DNA of 34,061 bases from Lachnospiraceae bacterium UBA3821 (GCA_002368865.1 DFDT01000150.1:1-34061); one strand, 5' to 3'. Counted from the stretch's first letter, positions 1 through 10,000 are shown. Translations and numbers: made by a program. The notes: generated from the letters alone by a model not told the origin.

Positions 1-942
1 ACGATCGTGGATCAGAAGGATTTCCGGAAAAAGATCATCACGGATCTTTTGGAGTCCAAGAATTTTGATATCAGATCTCTGGACGTGGTAGTGGGCAGAG
101 GCGGTATGTTGAAGCCGATTCCCGGCGGTACGTATGCGGTGACGGACGAACTGCTGGCGGATCTGAAGGTCGGTGTTCAGGGGCAGCATGCTTCCAATCT
201 GGGTGGTATTCTGGCAAGAGAGATCGGTGACTCCATCGGGGTGCCGTCCTATATTGTGGATCCTGTGGTAGTGGACGAGTTGATGCCGGTGGCAAGGATT
301 TCCGGCATGCCGGATGTGCCCCGCAACAGTGTATTCCATGCGCTGAATCAGAAAGCGGTGGCAAAGCGTTATGCAAAGGAGATCGGCAAGCCGTACGAGT
401 CCTTGCGTCTGATCGTGGTACACATGGGCGGCGGCGTATCTGTGGGTGCACATATTGACGGCAAGGTTGTGGATGTGTTCAACGCGCTGGACGGTGACGG
501 CGCATTTTCACCGGAGAGAGCGGGCGCGGTACCTACCGGCGGACTGATCAAACTGTGTTTCTCCGGAAAATATACGGAGAAAGAAGTTTACCGCATGGCG
601 GTGGGCAACGGCGGCTTCAACGCATACCTGGGCACCAACGATATGCGGGAAGTGACCAAGATGGCAAACGGCGGCGATGAGAAAGCGAAACTGGTGAAGG
701 AAGCCTTCATGCATCAGGTGGCAAAGGATATCGGCTCCATGGCCTGTGTGCTGGAGGGCAAGGTGGATCAGATCATTGTAACCGGCGGAATTGCTTATGG
801 CGCTGACGTGGTTGACGGACTGAAGAAACGGGCAGAATGGATCGCACCTTTCACAGTATATCCCGGGGAGGATGAGCTGCTAGCGTTGGCGCAGGGCGGC
901 TTGCGCGTGATGAACGGCGAGGAGAAAGTCTGCGAGTATTGA
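1..942 (+). CDS. buk: Butyrate kinase, 3' part (5' end outside window)
   Basis: Catalyses butyryl phosphate + ADP to butyrate + ATP in the cytosol, the last step of the phosphotransbutyrylase/kinase route to butyrate. The open frame runs in from the first base of the window, so the start is missing. About 313 residues are visible; the family is usually about 355, so roughly 40 N-terminal residues are absent. Visible landmarks of the acetate/butyrate kinase (ASKHA) fold include [38 protein letters not shown] and the late [10 protein letters not shown] glycine-rich segment. A phosphotransbutyrylase gene would be expected just upstream, outside the window. It ends at TGA 940-942, followed by a strong hairpin. 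The family call is secure; the GTG at position 7 is internal, not a start. Confidence 0.93.
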   Translation, partial: TIVDQKDFRKKIITDLLESKNFDIRSLDVVVGRGGMLKPIPGGTYAVTDELLADLKVGVQGQHASNLGGILAREIGDSIGVPSYIVDPVVVDELMPVARISGMPDVPRNSVFHALNQKAVAKRYAKEIGKPYESLRLIVVHMGGGVSVGAHIDGKVVDVFNALDGDGAFSPERAGAVPTGGLIKLCFSGKYTEKEVYRMAVGNGGFNAYLGTNDMREVTKMANGGDEKAKLVKEAFMHQVAKDIGSMACVLEGKVDQIIVTGGIAYGADVVDGLKKRAEWIAPFTVYPGEDELLALAQGGLRVMNGEEKVCEY

Positions 943-954
943 AGTTAGGTTGAT

Positions 955-989
955 AAAAATCCGGGCTGGGTGTTTCAGTCCGGATTTTT
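955..989. terminator. Bidirectional intrinsic terminator between buk and the AraC-type gene
   Basis: AAAAATCCGG (955-964) pairs with CCGGATTTTT (980-989). The stem continues inward through a G-T pair and CTG/CAG to a 7-base loop. A-rich and T-rich arms on both sides let it act on either strand. The stop codon of the minus-strand AraC gene (975-977) lies inside the hairpin, so the two converging genes share it. Confidence 0.85.
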
Positions 990-1811
990 TCTGAATTCTC
1001 TGGGAGATTTCCCGTACACTTTTTTAAACAGATCCTTGAAGTAGTTGCTGTCATTGAAACCGTACTCCAACGCGATATCGGTGATAGAGTTTGTTGTGGT
1101 GAGCAGGGCAGCCTGGGCATGCTTTAATCGGACAAAATTCAGATATTCTTTAAAGCCCATGCCGGTGAGCTGCTTGAACTTCTTGCTGAAATAAGTGGGA
1201 CTCAGGGAGGCCACCGCGGACACCTGATCCAACGTCAGAGGCTGTTTATAATTTTTATAAATATACTTGGTGGCGCGGAGAATATCCGCGTCCTTTGCGT
1301 TCAAGAGATCGGGATCCTCCTCTGCCATGATGGAATGTCGCATGAGCATGAGCAGGATTTCCTGGAGATAGACTGCCAGAAAACCGTCGGAGTATTCATC
1401 TATGTGCGCGTGTTCCGCCAACATCCGCTTCAGCAGATTGTGAAAATCCTCCTGATAAAGCGCCGGAATGCTTCCCATAAAAGAATGGGGAGCGGGCAGA
1501 TTGTTCACAAGCTGATGCTCCGGATTGAAATAGATCATGCAGATCTCGCAGTCTCCCTGATAGACCGAATGGTGCAGTTCGCCGGGGGCGATGAATACCA
1601 GATCGCCTTTTTCCAGCTGATAGACACGGTCTTTGAGCAGAAAATGGGAGTGCCCGGAGAGCAGATAAAATATTTCGTAGAAGTTGTGATAGTGATCAGA
1701 CTGCATCGGGGAAAAATCGCCGCGCTTGCCGCGGGCAATCTTGATATGGTCGATGGTTTTGCGGGAGGATCTTCCAAGACGCGGCTGATCATCAGGTTTT
1801 GTGGATGCCAT
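975..1811 (-). CDS. AraC-family transcriptional regulator
   Basis: A 278-residue regulator. The N-terminal part (about residues 20-150) is a cupin-type effector-binding domain with SDHYHNFYEIFYLLSG and GDLVFIAPGELHH. The C-terminal 100 residues hold the paired helix-turn-helix DNA-binding domain: QPLTLDQVSAVASLSPTYFS, then the second-helix signature NSITDIALEYGFNDSNYFK and the usual end GKSPREFRK. The start at 1811 is preceded by AGGAGGA with good spacing on the minus strand. It diverges from the thrH-like gene, and a 14-base inverted repeat lies between them, so it probably controls that unit, itself, or both. The effector is unknown; a sugar or uronide would fit the neighbouring esterase, but that is inference. 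Confidence 0.92.
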   Translation of the reverse strand: MASTKPDDQPRLGRSSRKTIDHIKIARGKRGDFSPMQSDHYHNFYEIFYLLSGHSHFLLKDRVYQLEKGDLVFIAPGELHHSVYQGDCEICMIYFNPEHQLVNNLPAPHSFMGSIPALYQEDFHNLLKRMLAEHAHIDEYSDGFLAVYLQEILLMLMRHSIMAEEDPDLLNAKDADILRATKYIYKNYKQPLTLDQVSAVASLSPTYFSKKFKQLTGMGFKEYLNFVRLKHAQAALLTTTNSITDIALEYGFNDSNYFKDLFKKVYGKSPREFRKNPD

Positions 1812-1904
1812 ACAGCAGTCCTCCTATGTAGTACATGTGTTTATTGTTTCAACGGTTGCAATGAAATCGGATATTTATAAAAGAATCATATCACAGAATA
1901 GAGC

Positions 1905-1913
1905 ATTATACCA
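1905..1913 (-). promoter_or_regulatory. Possible extended -10 promoter for the AraC-type gene
   Basis: On the minus strand TGGTATAAT matches an extended -10 element (TG, one base, TATAAT). No good -35 box lies at the usual distance, which is tolerated for extended -10 promoters or activator-dependent ones. It is about 94 bases upstream of the start codon. Confidence 0.35.
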
Positions 1914-1943
1914 CAAAAAAACAGTATTCCCGCACCTTTTTGC

Positions 1944-1972
1944 TTTACATGAAGGAAAAAATGCTCTATACT
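1944..1972 (+). promoter_or_regulatory. Sigma-A-type promoter for the thrH-esterase-MATE unit
   Basis: TTTACA (1944-1949), a 17-base spacer, then TATACT (1967-1972). The -10 box lies inside the right copy of the 14-base inverted repeat. Transcription would begin near 1979, leaving a leader of about 45 bases before the ATG at 2024. Confidence 0.6.
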
Positions 1973-2023
1973 GAATAGAAAATGGCTCAAGAGAGAACAG
2001 GATAAAGGATAAGGAGAAAACAG

Positions 2024-2626
2024 ATGTATATTACATGCTTGGATTTGGAAGGGGTATTGGTGCCGGAGATCTGGATCGCGTTTGCGGAGGCCAGCGGAAT
2101 TCCGGAGTTGAAGAAGACGACGCGTGACGAGCCGGACTATGATAAACTCATGAGATGGAGAATTGGTGTGCTGAAAGAGCATGGTCTGGGGCTGAAGGAG
2201 ATCCAGGATACGATTGCAAAGATCGATCCCATGCCCGGTGCAAAAGAGTTTCTGGATGAGCTTCGTTCTTTTTGTCAGGTGATCATCATCAGTGATACCT
2301 TTACGCAGTTTGCAACACCGCTGATGCAGAAGCTGGGATGGCCTACGATCTTCTGTAATTCCCTGGAAGTTGCGGAGAACGGGGAGATCACAGGGTTTAA
2401 GATGCGGATCGAGCAGTCCAAGCTGACCACGGTGAAAGCGCTGCAGTCCATCGGGTTTGATACCATTGCCAGCGGAGACAGCTACAATGATCTGGCAATG
2501 ATCCAGGCGAGCAAGGCGGGATTTTTGTTCCGCAGCACGGAGAAGATCAAGGCAGACTATCCTGAGCTGCCTGCTTTTGAAACGTATGATGAGCTGATGG
2601 CGGCGATCAAAAAAGCTATGGTGTAG
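2024..2626 (+). CDS. thrH: ThrH-type phosphoserine phosphatase / homoserine phosphotransferase
   Basis: A 200-residue HAD-superfamily enzyme closely matching the ThrH family, which dephosphorylates phosphoserine and can pass the phosphate to homoserine. The N-terminal CLDLEGVLVPEIWIAFAE (acid residues D7 and E9) is the ThrH version of the HAD DxD motif. IISDTF gives motif II, and GDSYND (residues 151-156) gives the acidic motif IV. The length matches the family (about 200). The start is set by AAGGAG about 7 bases upstream of ATG 2024. Its stop is 11 bases from the next start, so it is translated from one message with the esterase. The pairing of an amino-acid phosphatase with an esterase and an exporter is unusual, and the in vivo substrate could be another small phosphoester. 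Confidence 0.85.
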   Translation: MYITCLDLEGVLVPEIWIAFAEASGIPELKKTTRDEPDYDKLMRWRIGVLKEHGLGLKEIQDTIAKIDPMPGAKEFLDELRSFCQVIIISDTFTQFATPLMQKLGWPTIFCNSLEVAENGEITGFKMRIEQSKLTTVKALQSIGFDTIASGDSYNDLAMIQASKAGFLFRSTEKIKADYPELPAFETYDELMAAIKKAMV

Positions 2627-2637
2627 GAGGAAGCGGG

Positions 2638-4107
2638 ATGCACACATTATGGGTCGTGGGTGATTCCACGCTGAGCGCATTTGACGATAAATATTTTTAC
2701 CCGCGATACGGATACGGTACGATGTTAGACCGGTATCTGGACGATGAGATCAGAGTGGAGAATCTTGCACTCAGCGGCAGAAGCAGTAAGAGTTATCTGG
2801 AGGAGCCGGAATATCAAAAGCTCCTGAACGGCATGGGAGAGGGAGACTTTCTGCTCATGGGATTCGGACATAATGATGAGAAAGCGGAGGCAGGACGGTT
2901 CACGGATGGTCAGGGAGACTATCGTGCGGAGGGAAGCTTTGCACATTCTCTCTATGCGAATTATATCTGTCCTGCGGTGAAGGCGGGATGTCAGCCCATT
3001 CTTGCCACGGCCATCGTGCGCCGGTGTGCTACCGGGAAATGGGATCCGCAGGATCTGCATGTGACGCAGGATGTGGGAGAATTCAAGGGTGGGGATTATG
3101 CCCAGATTGTGCGCGGACTGTCCAAGGATCTGGCTGAGAAAGAGCGGATCCAGGTGCCGGTGGTGGATATGACCGCCATGACCAGGAAGTTATATGAGGA
3201 ATTGGGACCGGAGCAGACAATCTATCTGCACGCATGGCCTTCCGACAATGTGTTGAGTGTGGACAATACCCATACCAATATCTGGGGTGCCAGAGTGAAT
3301 GCGTATATGGTGCTACAGACAGTGCGAAATTTAGGAATCGAAGGGTTGTCGGAGCATGTGACGGGATTGGAAAAGGATGCCCCCTATCCGGCGAAGGAAA
3401 CCTATCTTGTACCCAATGAAAATTATGTGCCCACGGTCTTTTCGGCGGATCTGCCGGACAGCAGGCTGTGGAAAGATTATGTGGATGGCAGGGGCAATCG
3501 TTTTCGGGGAACCGTCTTTGGGGATCTGTTCCTGAAGCCGGAGGAGATTGCAAACAATTTTGTGCTGGAGACTACGGAGGCCGGCGGTATGCATATCGCG
3601 GCAAAGAACAATCACGGCAAGATCAGCCTGGTCACCGAGGGAATTGCCATGTATTACAGGGCAGTTTCCACACAGAAAAATTTCAGGCTTTCTGCCACCA
3701 TCCGGATACAGGATTATTTTTCCAATGATCAGGTATCTTTCGGACTGATGGTGCGGGATGATATGTATATCGACAAAGTGACACCGGATATCCTGGGAGA
3801 CTATGTGGCGGCAGCGCCTTTGTATCTGACGAAAAAGGCGGAGGCAGTAAACTGCTTTGCCAGAAAGAACGGTGTGCTGGTTCAGGGTGGAACTGTCACC
3901 AGAGCGTATCGTCCGGGGGATGTGGTTTCGGTGTGCCTTCAGTCTACCTCAGACGGGTATATGGCGCAGTTTGGCGACGAGAAGGAGATCACCGGTGGGT
4001 TTGATTTCAAACTGACAGCCATCGATCCGGAGCACGTGTATGTAGGTATGTTCGCGGCGAGAAATGCGGATGTGGTCTTTGAAGATATTGTATTTGAGGA
4101 ATTCTGA
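2638..4107 (+). CDS. Cytosolic SGNH/GDSL esterase with extra C-terminal domain (rhamnogalacturonan acetylesterase-like)
   Basis: 489 residues, beginning at ATG 2638 behind GGAGGA. Residues 1-235 are an SGNH hydrolase: VVGDSTLS with nucleophile Ser10, SGRSSKSY with the oxyanion glycine, GFGHND with Asn79, and VDNTHTN with the Asp209/His212 pair. GDST plus SGRSS plus GHND is the pattern of rhamnogalacturonan acetylesterases (CE12-like), which remove acetyl groups from pectin. There is no signal peptide, so it probably acts on imported oligomers. Residues about 275-489 look like a second, beta-rich domain (NFRLSATIRIQDYF, FGLMVRD, VYVGMFAARNADVVFEDIVFEEF), resembling LamG/DUF1349-like concanavalin folds. 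That domain assignment is tentative. The gene is second in the thrH-esterase-MATE unit. Confidence 0.8.
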   Translation: MHTLWVVGDSTLSAFDDKYFYPRYGYGTMLDRYLDDEIRVENLALSGRSSKSYLEEPEYQKLLNGMGEGDFLLMGFGHNDEKAEAGRFTDGQGDYRAEGSFAHSLYANYICPAVKAGCQPILATAIVRRCATGKWDPQDLHVTQDVGEFKGGDYAQIVRGLSKDLAEKERIQVPVVDMTAMTRKLYEELGPEQTIYLHAWPSDNVLSVDNTHTNIWGARVNAYMVLQTVRNLGIEGLSEHVTGLEKDAPYPAKETYLVPNENYVPTVFSADLPDSRLWKDYVDGRGNRFRGTVFGDLFLKPEEIANNFVLETTEAGGMHIAAKNNHGKISLVTEGIAMYYRAVSTQKNFRLSATIRIQDYFSNDQVSFGLMVRDDMYIDKVTPDILGDYVAAAPLYLTKKAEAVNCFARKNGVLVQGGTVTRAYRPGDVVSVCLQSTSDGYMAQFGDEKEITGGFDFKLTAIDPEHVYVGMFAARNADVVFEDIVFEEF

Positions 4108-4173
4108 GGAACAGCCGAAGGACAAGGACAGACTTTTGTGTCCGGAGTGGAACTTGGAAACAGAGGTTTCGAT

Positions 4174-5565
4174 ATGATCAGGTTATACGACAGACAAATG
4201 GTCAAACAGGAAATGCAGCAGGGGATGCTGCTGTTTACAAATCGGGCGCTGGCAGCATTGCTGGTGCCCATCATTATTGAGCAGTTTTTGAACTCATTTA
4301 TGGGTATGGTGGATACCATGATGGTGAGTAATGTGGGATCTTATGCCATTACAGCAGTTTCTTTGGTGGATTCTGTCAATAATCTGATCATCCAGGTGTT
4401 TTCCGCTATGGCCACAGGCGCGTCTATTATCTGTTCCCAATATCTGGGAGCGAATGATAAGCAAGGAAGCAACCAGGCTGCCAGACAGGTGGTGCTCACT
4501 GTGTTTGTGATTTCTGTGAGCATCATGGCGGTGGGGCTGATCTTCCGGAAAGGACTGTTGGCTTTTATTTTTGGGAGTGTGGAAGACATCGTCATGGAAA
4601 ACTGTCTGGTATATTTTGTATTGACGGCATTGTCCTATCCGTTTCTGGCGCTGTTCAATGTGGGTGCGGCGTTTTTTCGGGCGGGCGGAAATTCCAAATA
4701 TCCCATGGTGATCTCACTGATCTCCAATGGGATCAATATTATGGGAAATTCCGTGCTGATCTTCGGCATGGGAATGGGCGTCTTCGGAGCGGCGCTGGCA
4801 ACGCTTGTTTCCAGGATCTTTTGCATGGTGGTAATCTTTGCGGCGTTGTCAAAGCCCAGACAGCCTATTGTGATCGATCATTATCTGGCAATCCGGCCGC
4901 AGCCTGAACTGATCCGGAAGGTGCTGGCTATCGGAATACCGTCTGGAATTGAAAATGGTATGTTTCAGTTTGGAAAGCTCTCGATTCAATCTACAATCTC
5001 TGTGCTGTCCACGGCGGCATTGGCAGCACAGGCCATGACCAATATCCTGGAGAATGTAAACGGCATTGTGGGGATTTCTATCGGTATCGGACTGATGACG
5101 GTGGTAGGGCAGTGTATCGGAGCAGGACAAAAAGAGCAGGCAAGATATTATGTGGTAAAGATTACAGGGATTGCCTGGATTGGTGTCATTTTATCCTGTT
5201 TGTTTGTCATGAGTATTGTTGCACCGGTCACGCGGCTTGCAGGAATGGAACCTGAGAGCGCGGCGCTATGCATTCATATGGTGGCGGCCATCACGGTGGT
5301 GAAGCCTATTGCATGGACGCTTTCTTTCATCCCGGCATACGGCATGCGGGCAGCGGGAGATGTGAAGTTCTCCATGATCACATCCATGATCACCATGTGG
5401 ACTGTAAGGGTGGCGCTGTGCATCTGTCTGGTCAAAGTATTCGGGTTCGGGACGATGGCTGTGTGGTACGGTATGTTCGCGGATTGGACTGTGAGAAGTG
5501 TTGTGTTCAGCTGTCGGTTTTTGAGCGGAAGATGGTTGAAGGCGAGTCTGGTGGAGAAAGCGTAA
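4174..5565 (+). CDS. MATE-family efflux transporter
   Basis: About 463 residues with twelve predicted hydrophobic segments in two repeated halves, typical of multidrug and toxin extrusion antiporters in the cell membrane. Family signatures include LLVPIIIEQFLNSFMGMVDTMMVS near the start, SQYLGA, GAAFFRAGGNSKYPM, and the second-half copy IGIPSGIENGMFQFGKL. ATG 4174 has AGAGG seven bases upstream and matches usual family N-termini. An in-frame GTG at 4138 with AAGGA nearby would add 12 residues and cannot be excluded. It follows the esterase by 66 bases without a terminator, so it is likely co-transcribed. The exported substrate is unknown; exchange of Na+ or H+ for a drug or metabolite is the family norm. 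Confidence 0.9.
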   Translation: MIRLYDRQMVKQEMQQGMLLFTNRALAALLVPIIIEQFLNSFMGMVDTMMVSNVGSYAITAVSLVDSVNNLIIQVFSAMATGASIICSQYLGANDKQGSNQAARQVVLTVFVISVSIMAVGLIFRKGLLAFIFGSVEDIVMENCLVYFVLTALSYPFLALFNVGAAFFRAGGNSKYPMVISLISNGINIMGNSVLIFGMGMGVFGAALATLVSRIFCMVVIFAALSKPRQPIVIDHYLAIRPQPELIRKVLAIGIPSGIENGMFQFGKLSIQSTISVLSTAALAAQAMTNILENVNGIVGISIGIGLMTVVGQCIGAGQKEQARYYVVKITGIAWIGVILSCLFVMSIVAPVTRLAGMEPESAALCIHMVAAITVVKPIAWTLSFIPAYGMRAAGDVKFSMITSMITMWTVRVALCICLVKVFGFGTMAVWYGMFADWTVRSVVFSCRFLSGRWLKASLVEKA

Positions 5566-5573
5566 GAAAAGCA

Positions 5574-5612
5574 CAGACAGGGCTGGACTTAAAGAGGTCC
5601 ATACCCTGTCTG
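5574..5612 (-). terminator. Hairpin terminator at the end of the YfcC-type gene
   Basis: CAGACAGGG (5574-5582) pairs with CCCTGTCTG (5604-5612), with an inner TGGAC/GTCCA stem and an 8-base loop. A T-rich tail (TGCTTTTCTT) follows only on the minus strand, so it mainly ends the YfcC transcript. It could slow plus-strand transcription leaving the MATE gene. The YfcC stop codon lies within the loop. Confidence 0.55.
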
Positions 5613-7058
5613 GGTTGCATAGATCAAAAATAGAAGTGCGATGATCCACCAGATGAGGAACAGGGGAGCAAGGAATTTCAGCCACTTGCTGAAAGGAACC
5701 TTGCAGATCGCCAGAGCAGCCAGGATCTCACCGCCGGTGGGCGCAAGTACATTCGTAAACGCATCTCCTAACTGATAAGCCAGCACTGCCGTCTGTCTGG
5801 TGATCCCTGCCGTATCGGCGAGAGGCACCATAAGCGGCATGGTGATAGCCGCCTGTGCAGAGCCGGATGGAACGATCACATTGAAAATATCCTGTATCAC
5901 AAACATGCCACATGCCAGTAACGCAGGCGGAAGATGGTTCAAAACACCTGCCAGCCCATGCAGAATTGTATCCATGACATTCGCATTCTGGAGTAATATG
6001 ATGGCTGCATTGGCCAGACCGATCATAATGCCGGGAAGGAGCATATCGTGACAGCCCTTCTCAAAGCATTCACAGATCTTTTGGGGTGTTAGACCGCCCA
6101 CAACTCCGGCGAGAATTCCGACCGCCAAAAAGATACCTGCCAGTTCATCTACATAATAGCCCTTCTCAATAATTCCCCAGACCGCAAAGGCAATTCCGGC
6201 TAAAAAGATCAGAACAACAGCAGCTTGTCTGGTGGTGAAGGGAGGAATATGATCCAAGTTTAATTTCTTGTCCTGATTATAAGTCCTGTCGTAGTCAAAA
6301 GCACCGCTTAGCCGGGGATTTTTCTTGATCATACGGGCATAACCGCAGACGTAAATAATAGACGCAAGCTCCAAACAAAGAAACAAAACTGCCCGCAGAT
6401 TCATGCCGGAAAACATGGGCAGTCCGGCAATCTCTTGAGCTTTCCCCACGGTAAACGCATTGGTAATACCGCCGCCATAACCGGCAGTGGCAGCCATGAA
6501 AATGATGCCTACAGCAGTCAGGGAATCATACCCTGCAGTGATACAGCAGGCCAGGGTCAAAGGCACAAATACCAGAAATTCTTCAAAGTTGCCGCAGAAG
6601 GTGGAGCCGCAGCCAAAGAGGATCATAAAGATCGGTATCATGAGGAGTTCCTTGCCGCGGATGGTCCGAAGTACATTGGCTAAACCTACGTTCAACGCGC
6701 CCGTGCCGTTCAAAATGGCGAACATGCCGCCGATGATCAGCAGAAAGAAGATCACGTAGGCGGCGTTCTGGAGTCCTAAAGTGAGGGATTCCAGCAACTC
6801 TAACAGAGTGGTGGGGGTACGCTCAATGTAGGTAAAATTCGTTGGATCAATGAGTTCCTGCCCAATCTCCTCATCCATAACTCTGGCATAAGTTCCGGCG
6901 GGAATGATGTAGGACAGAATGGCACATAACAGCAGCACGATGAGCAATAGCAGCATCGGATGCATGGCTTTTAGGGGCTTAATGGTAGTTTTGGTAACGC
7001 CTCTTTGGTATTTTCTGAGAGGCTGTTTTTGTGATCGATCTTGTGCTTTTCCCGGCAT
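5589..7058 (-). CDS. YfcC-family membrane carrier (DcuC/arginine-ornithine antiporter superfamily)
   Basis: 489 residues, with about twelve hydrophobic segments after a basic, cytosolic N-terminus of about 30 residues. HPMLLLLIVLLLCAILSYIIPAGTY at the first segment, with the IPAGTY box, is typical of the YfcC/C4-dicarboxylate anaerobic carrier family (PF03606). FGCGSTFCGNFEEFLVFVPL, MAATAGYGGGITNAFTVGKAQEIAGLP and the late NVIVPSGSAQAAITMPLMVPLAD are also family-like. The substrate cannot be read from the sequence; relatives carry dicarboxylates, basic amino acids or peptides. ATG 7056-7058 has AAAGGA upstream. The start lies 17 bases after the stop of the large HD-GYP sensor, so the two form a minus-strand operon, and the sensor may watch or control this uptake. 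Confidence 0.88.
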   Translation of the reverse strand: MPGKAQDRSQKQPLRKYQRGVTKTTIKPLKAMHPMLLLLIVLLLCAILSYIIPAGTYARVMDEEIGQELIDPTNFTYIERTPTTLLELLESLTLGLQNAAYVIFFLLIIGGMFAILNGTGALNVGLANVLRTIRGKELLMIPIFMILFGCGSTFCGNFEEFLVFVPLTLACCITAGYDSLTAVGIIFMAATAGYGGGITNAFTVGKAQEIAGLPMFSGMNLRAVLFLCLELASIIYVCGYARMIKKNPRLSGAFDYDRTYNQDKKLNLDHIPPFTTRQAAVVLIFLAGIAFAVWGIIEKGYYVDELAGIFLAVGILAGVVGGLTPQKICECFEKGCHDMLLPGIMIGLANAAIILLQNANVMDTILHGLAGVLNHLPPALLACGMFVIQDIFNVIVPSGSAQAAITMPLMVPLADTAGITRQTAVLAYQLGDAFTNVLAPTGGEILAALAICKVPFSKWLKFLAPLFLIWWIIALLFLIYATQTGYGPL

Positions 7059-7075
7059 AGTCTTATTTCCTTTTC

Positions 7076-10000
7076 TTATTTATTCTCCTGGGATTCCGGA
7101 TTGTGCAGTCCCAGGCTTTTTTGGAATTCTTCGCTCTTACGCGCCTGTTCATCCTTGGCCGCATCGGCGTCACTGCTTTCCGGTACGGACTGCATGGTGG
7201 CGGTTCCGATTGCAGCAACTGCAGCGTCCACTTTTTCCTTGTCCAGTTCATTCTCCTCTGCCAGTTCCAACAGAGCGTCGACAACCTCAGGCTCCAACTG
7301 TGTGCCGCGAATGCGGCGGATCTCGTCCAGTACATCGGAGAGCAGCATCTGCTTGCGGTAAGGTCTGGTGGAATACATAGCATCGAATGTGTCCGCTACG
7401 GCGATGACTCTTGCCACTTCGGGGATATCCTCCCCCTTCAGACCATTCGGGTAGCCTTTGCCGTCCATGCGCTCATGGTGACAGCCGGCGCCTACCGCCA
7501 GATCCTGCACTACATCAATGCTTTCCAAAAGCTCCTGGCCTTTGGCTGCATGGGATTTCATGATCACATATTCCTCGTCGTTCAGCCGCTCGGGTTTGTT
7601 CAGGATGGCATCGGGAATGCTCAGCTTGCCAATATCATGGAGCAGAGCGGTATTGTAAAAGTCGTTGATCTGCTCATCTGTGTAACCGCGTTTGTCAGCC
7701 AGCTTGGTGGCCAGCAGTTTGGTGTAATAAGCCACACGGAAGGAGTGACCGCGGTTCATGGTATCTCGCATGTCAATGCACTTGGCAAAGGTATGCATGA
7801 TCTGATTGATGTATTCCAGGTCTTCCGCCTGCTTTTCCAAAAGGGCTTCGTTCTTCTTCTGGAAATGACGCCAGATGATGAACGTGATACATAGGATGCA
7901 GGCTACCATCAGGATGATCCAGAACAGCATGCTCTCATAGGGTGAATTCTCTTTTACAATGGGCAGAAGAATGGATTTTTCAATCTGTCCGGTCTCATCA
8001 TCGATGACATCCAGATGGAAAACATATCTGCCGCCGTCCAAATTTGTATAAACCACGGGCTGCATTTCCTGCTTGGTGGTGTGGATCGGGCTTTTATCAA
8101 AGTTTTCCAGGTAATAGCTGATCCTGGGATTACTTAATCCGTAAGTGAGGGCATAGGCGTTGATGGTGAGACGCTTACTGCCGGCCGGAATGGATACGGT
8201 GCTGCCGGGATCGAAAAAGATGCGTTTTCCGTCTAACTCCACGCAGGGGATCGCCAGTTTTACATCCCGGCTGAAATTGTCATTCGCATTGATGTCCACT
8301 TTACAGACACCGGTCGTGCCGGAGATATAGAGATTTCCTTTTTCATCCAGGTAGCTTCTGGAGTTGCCTGTGGCGATATAAGGAAGACCGCTCCGGATAT
8401 TATAGAAGCTGTATTCAATGTCCTGGTTCGCCAACAGCTCCGCTACAGTGGTGATATAGATACCGTTGGAGGAGAGTATCCAGGCACCGCCGTGGTCATT
8501 GAAATAAATGTCGTAGTTGTTGGAGTACGGGAAGTTGTCTACTGCGGTGAGGCTGCCGTCCTTCATGTACTGAATGGAGTTGGAGGTGATCAGCCAGAAA
8601 ACCTCCCGCTCGGCATCCCATTTGATGCGCATGACAACCTCACTGGTCAGGCCGTCTTCGTGGCCGATGCGGGATACTTTGTTCCCGTCGATCACATAAA
8701 TACCGTCTCCGTCGCTTCCCAGATAGAGCTTGTGGTCGGGGCCTTCTTCCACCGAGAGGATCTCCGTAGTGCTGATGCCGTTTTCCTGCCCGTAATGCGC
8801 CGTCACTTCCCCATTTTTCACAAGGAAGAGACCGTTGCTGGTGGTGGCGGCAATGCTGCCGTCGGAGCATTCCATCATGGCACGCACGCGCCCGGAGGAA
8901 TTCAGACCGTTTGATTCGTTATAGGTAAAAATACTTCCGTCTCCGGGGCAGTAACATACCAGACCGTATTCTCCATGGGTGCAGAACCAGATATTGCCGC
9001 GGGAGTCGTTCTTGATACAGCGGATGCGGATGCCGGCTAACATTTCGGAGAGTTCATTGGTTACGGGTTCCAAAGAGGTATTGTCCAGGATCGTCAGTCC
9101 CTTGTCCGTGCCCAGATAGAGAAGCCCGTTGTTGATGCAGGTGGAGTTTACCACCATGGAATTCAGACCTGCAAATTTACTGATATCTGTGAAGCGATCC
9201 GGTACCAGCTTCAGGACACCCTGTCTGGTGGAAGTAAACCAGATGTTCCCCTCGTGGTCGGTCATAATATTGCCGATGGAATTGTTCATGGGGACATCGG
9301 AGAGCTCCTGAAACCGCCCAAATTCATCAAAATAACCGATGCCGTTTGTGGCAGACATCCACAACCGGTTATTGATCTTTAAGATCGCATTGAGGTTTTT
9401 CAGGGAACCGGTATCCTGCCGTTTTGTCACAGTCATGTCCCGGGAGATGTCTACTGTCAGGAACTCTGAGTCTGTGGTACCCATATACATGATGTTGGCA
9501 TCGTCCGGATTCGGATAAATGGTGTTTACGGGATCACTGCCGAATTTTTCCGGATGATAAAATGCACTGATCCGAAGCTTTTCAATCTCAAAGACGGCGC
9601 CGTTCAATGTCAGACCGTAGATCTTGCCGGTACTGTCACGCTGCAGTTCCGTAATGTACTCCAGATTGACCTGGGGGTCGTCAATGATATGGATTTCCAT
9701 GTCGCTTCCGATGTAGACCAGCCCCTGTGTGGTAGCCACTATGATGTTGCCGTCCGGGTCTTCTGTGATGCAGCGGATGGAATAGGACTTCATGCCCTCC
9801 ACTCTGCCGTAATTCTTGATCTCTCCATGGTCATAGTAACAGATGCCGTTCTCGTTGGTCCCAATCCAGATGCGGTCTTTTGAGTCCACAAAGAGACTGA
9901 ACACGCTGGAGATGCCGCTGGAGGAATCGAAGCGCTGGAAATTCGAGCCGTCATAGAGGATGAGTCCACTGTAGCCGCCCAGCCAGATGAAACCGTCTGC

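Larger units (their letters stand above)
1894..1973. repeat. Inverted repeat pair in the araC/thrH divergent promoter region
   Basis: CAGAATAGAGCATT at 1894-1907 is the reverse complement, with one mismatch, of AATGCTCTATACTG at 1960-1973. The centres lie 66 bases apart, about six helical turns. The right copy contains the last base of the spacer region and the whole -10 box of the plus-strand promoter. The left copy overlaps the minus-strand -10-like box. This placement suits binding sites of the adjacent AraC-type protein. The repeat is seen directly; the operator role is inferred. Confidence 0.6.

Noticed and set aside
4138..4173. GTG start adding 12 residues to the MATE transporter
   Set aside because: The ATG at 4174 has a better-spaced AGAGG site and a family-like N-terminus; the GTG is kept only as an alternative.
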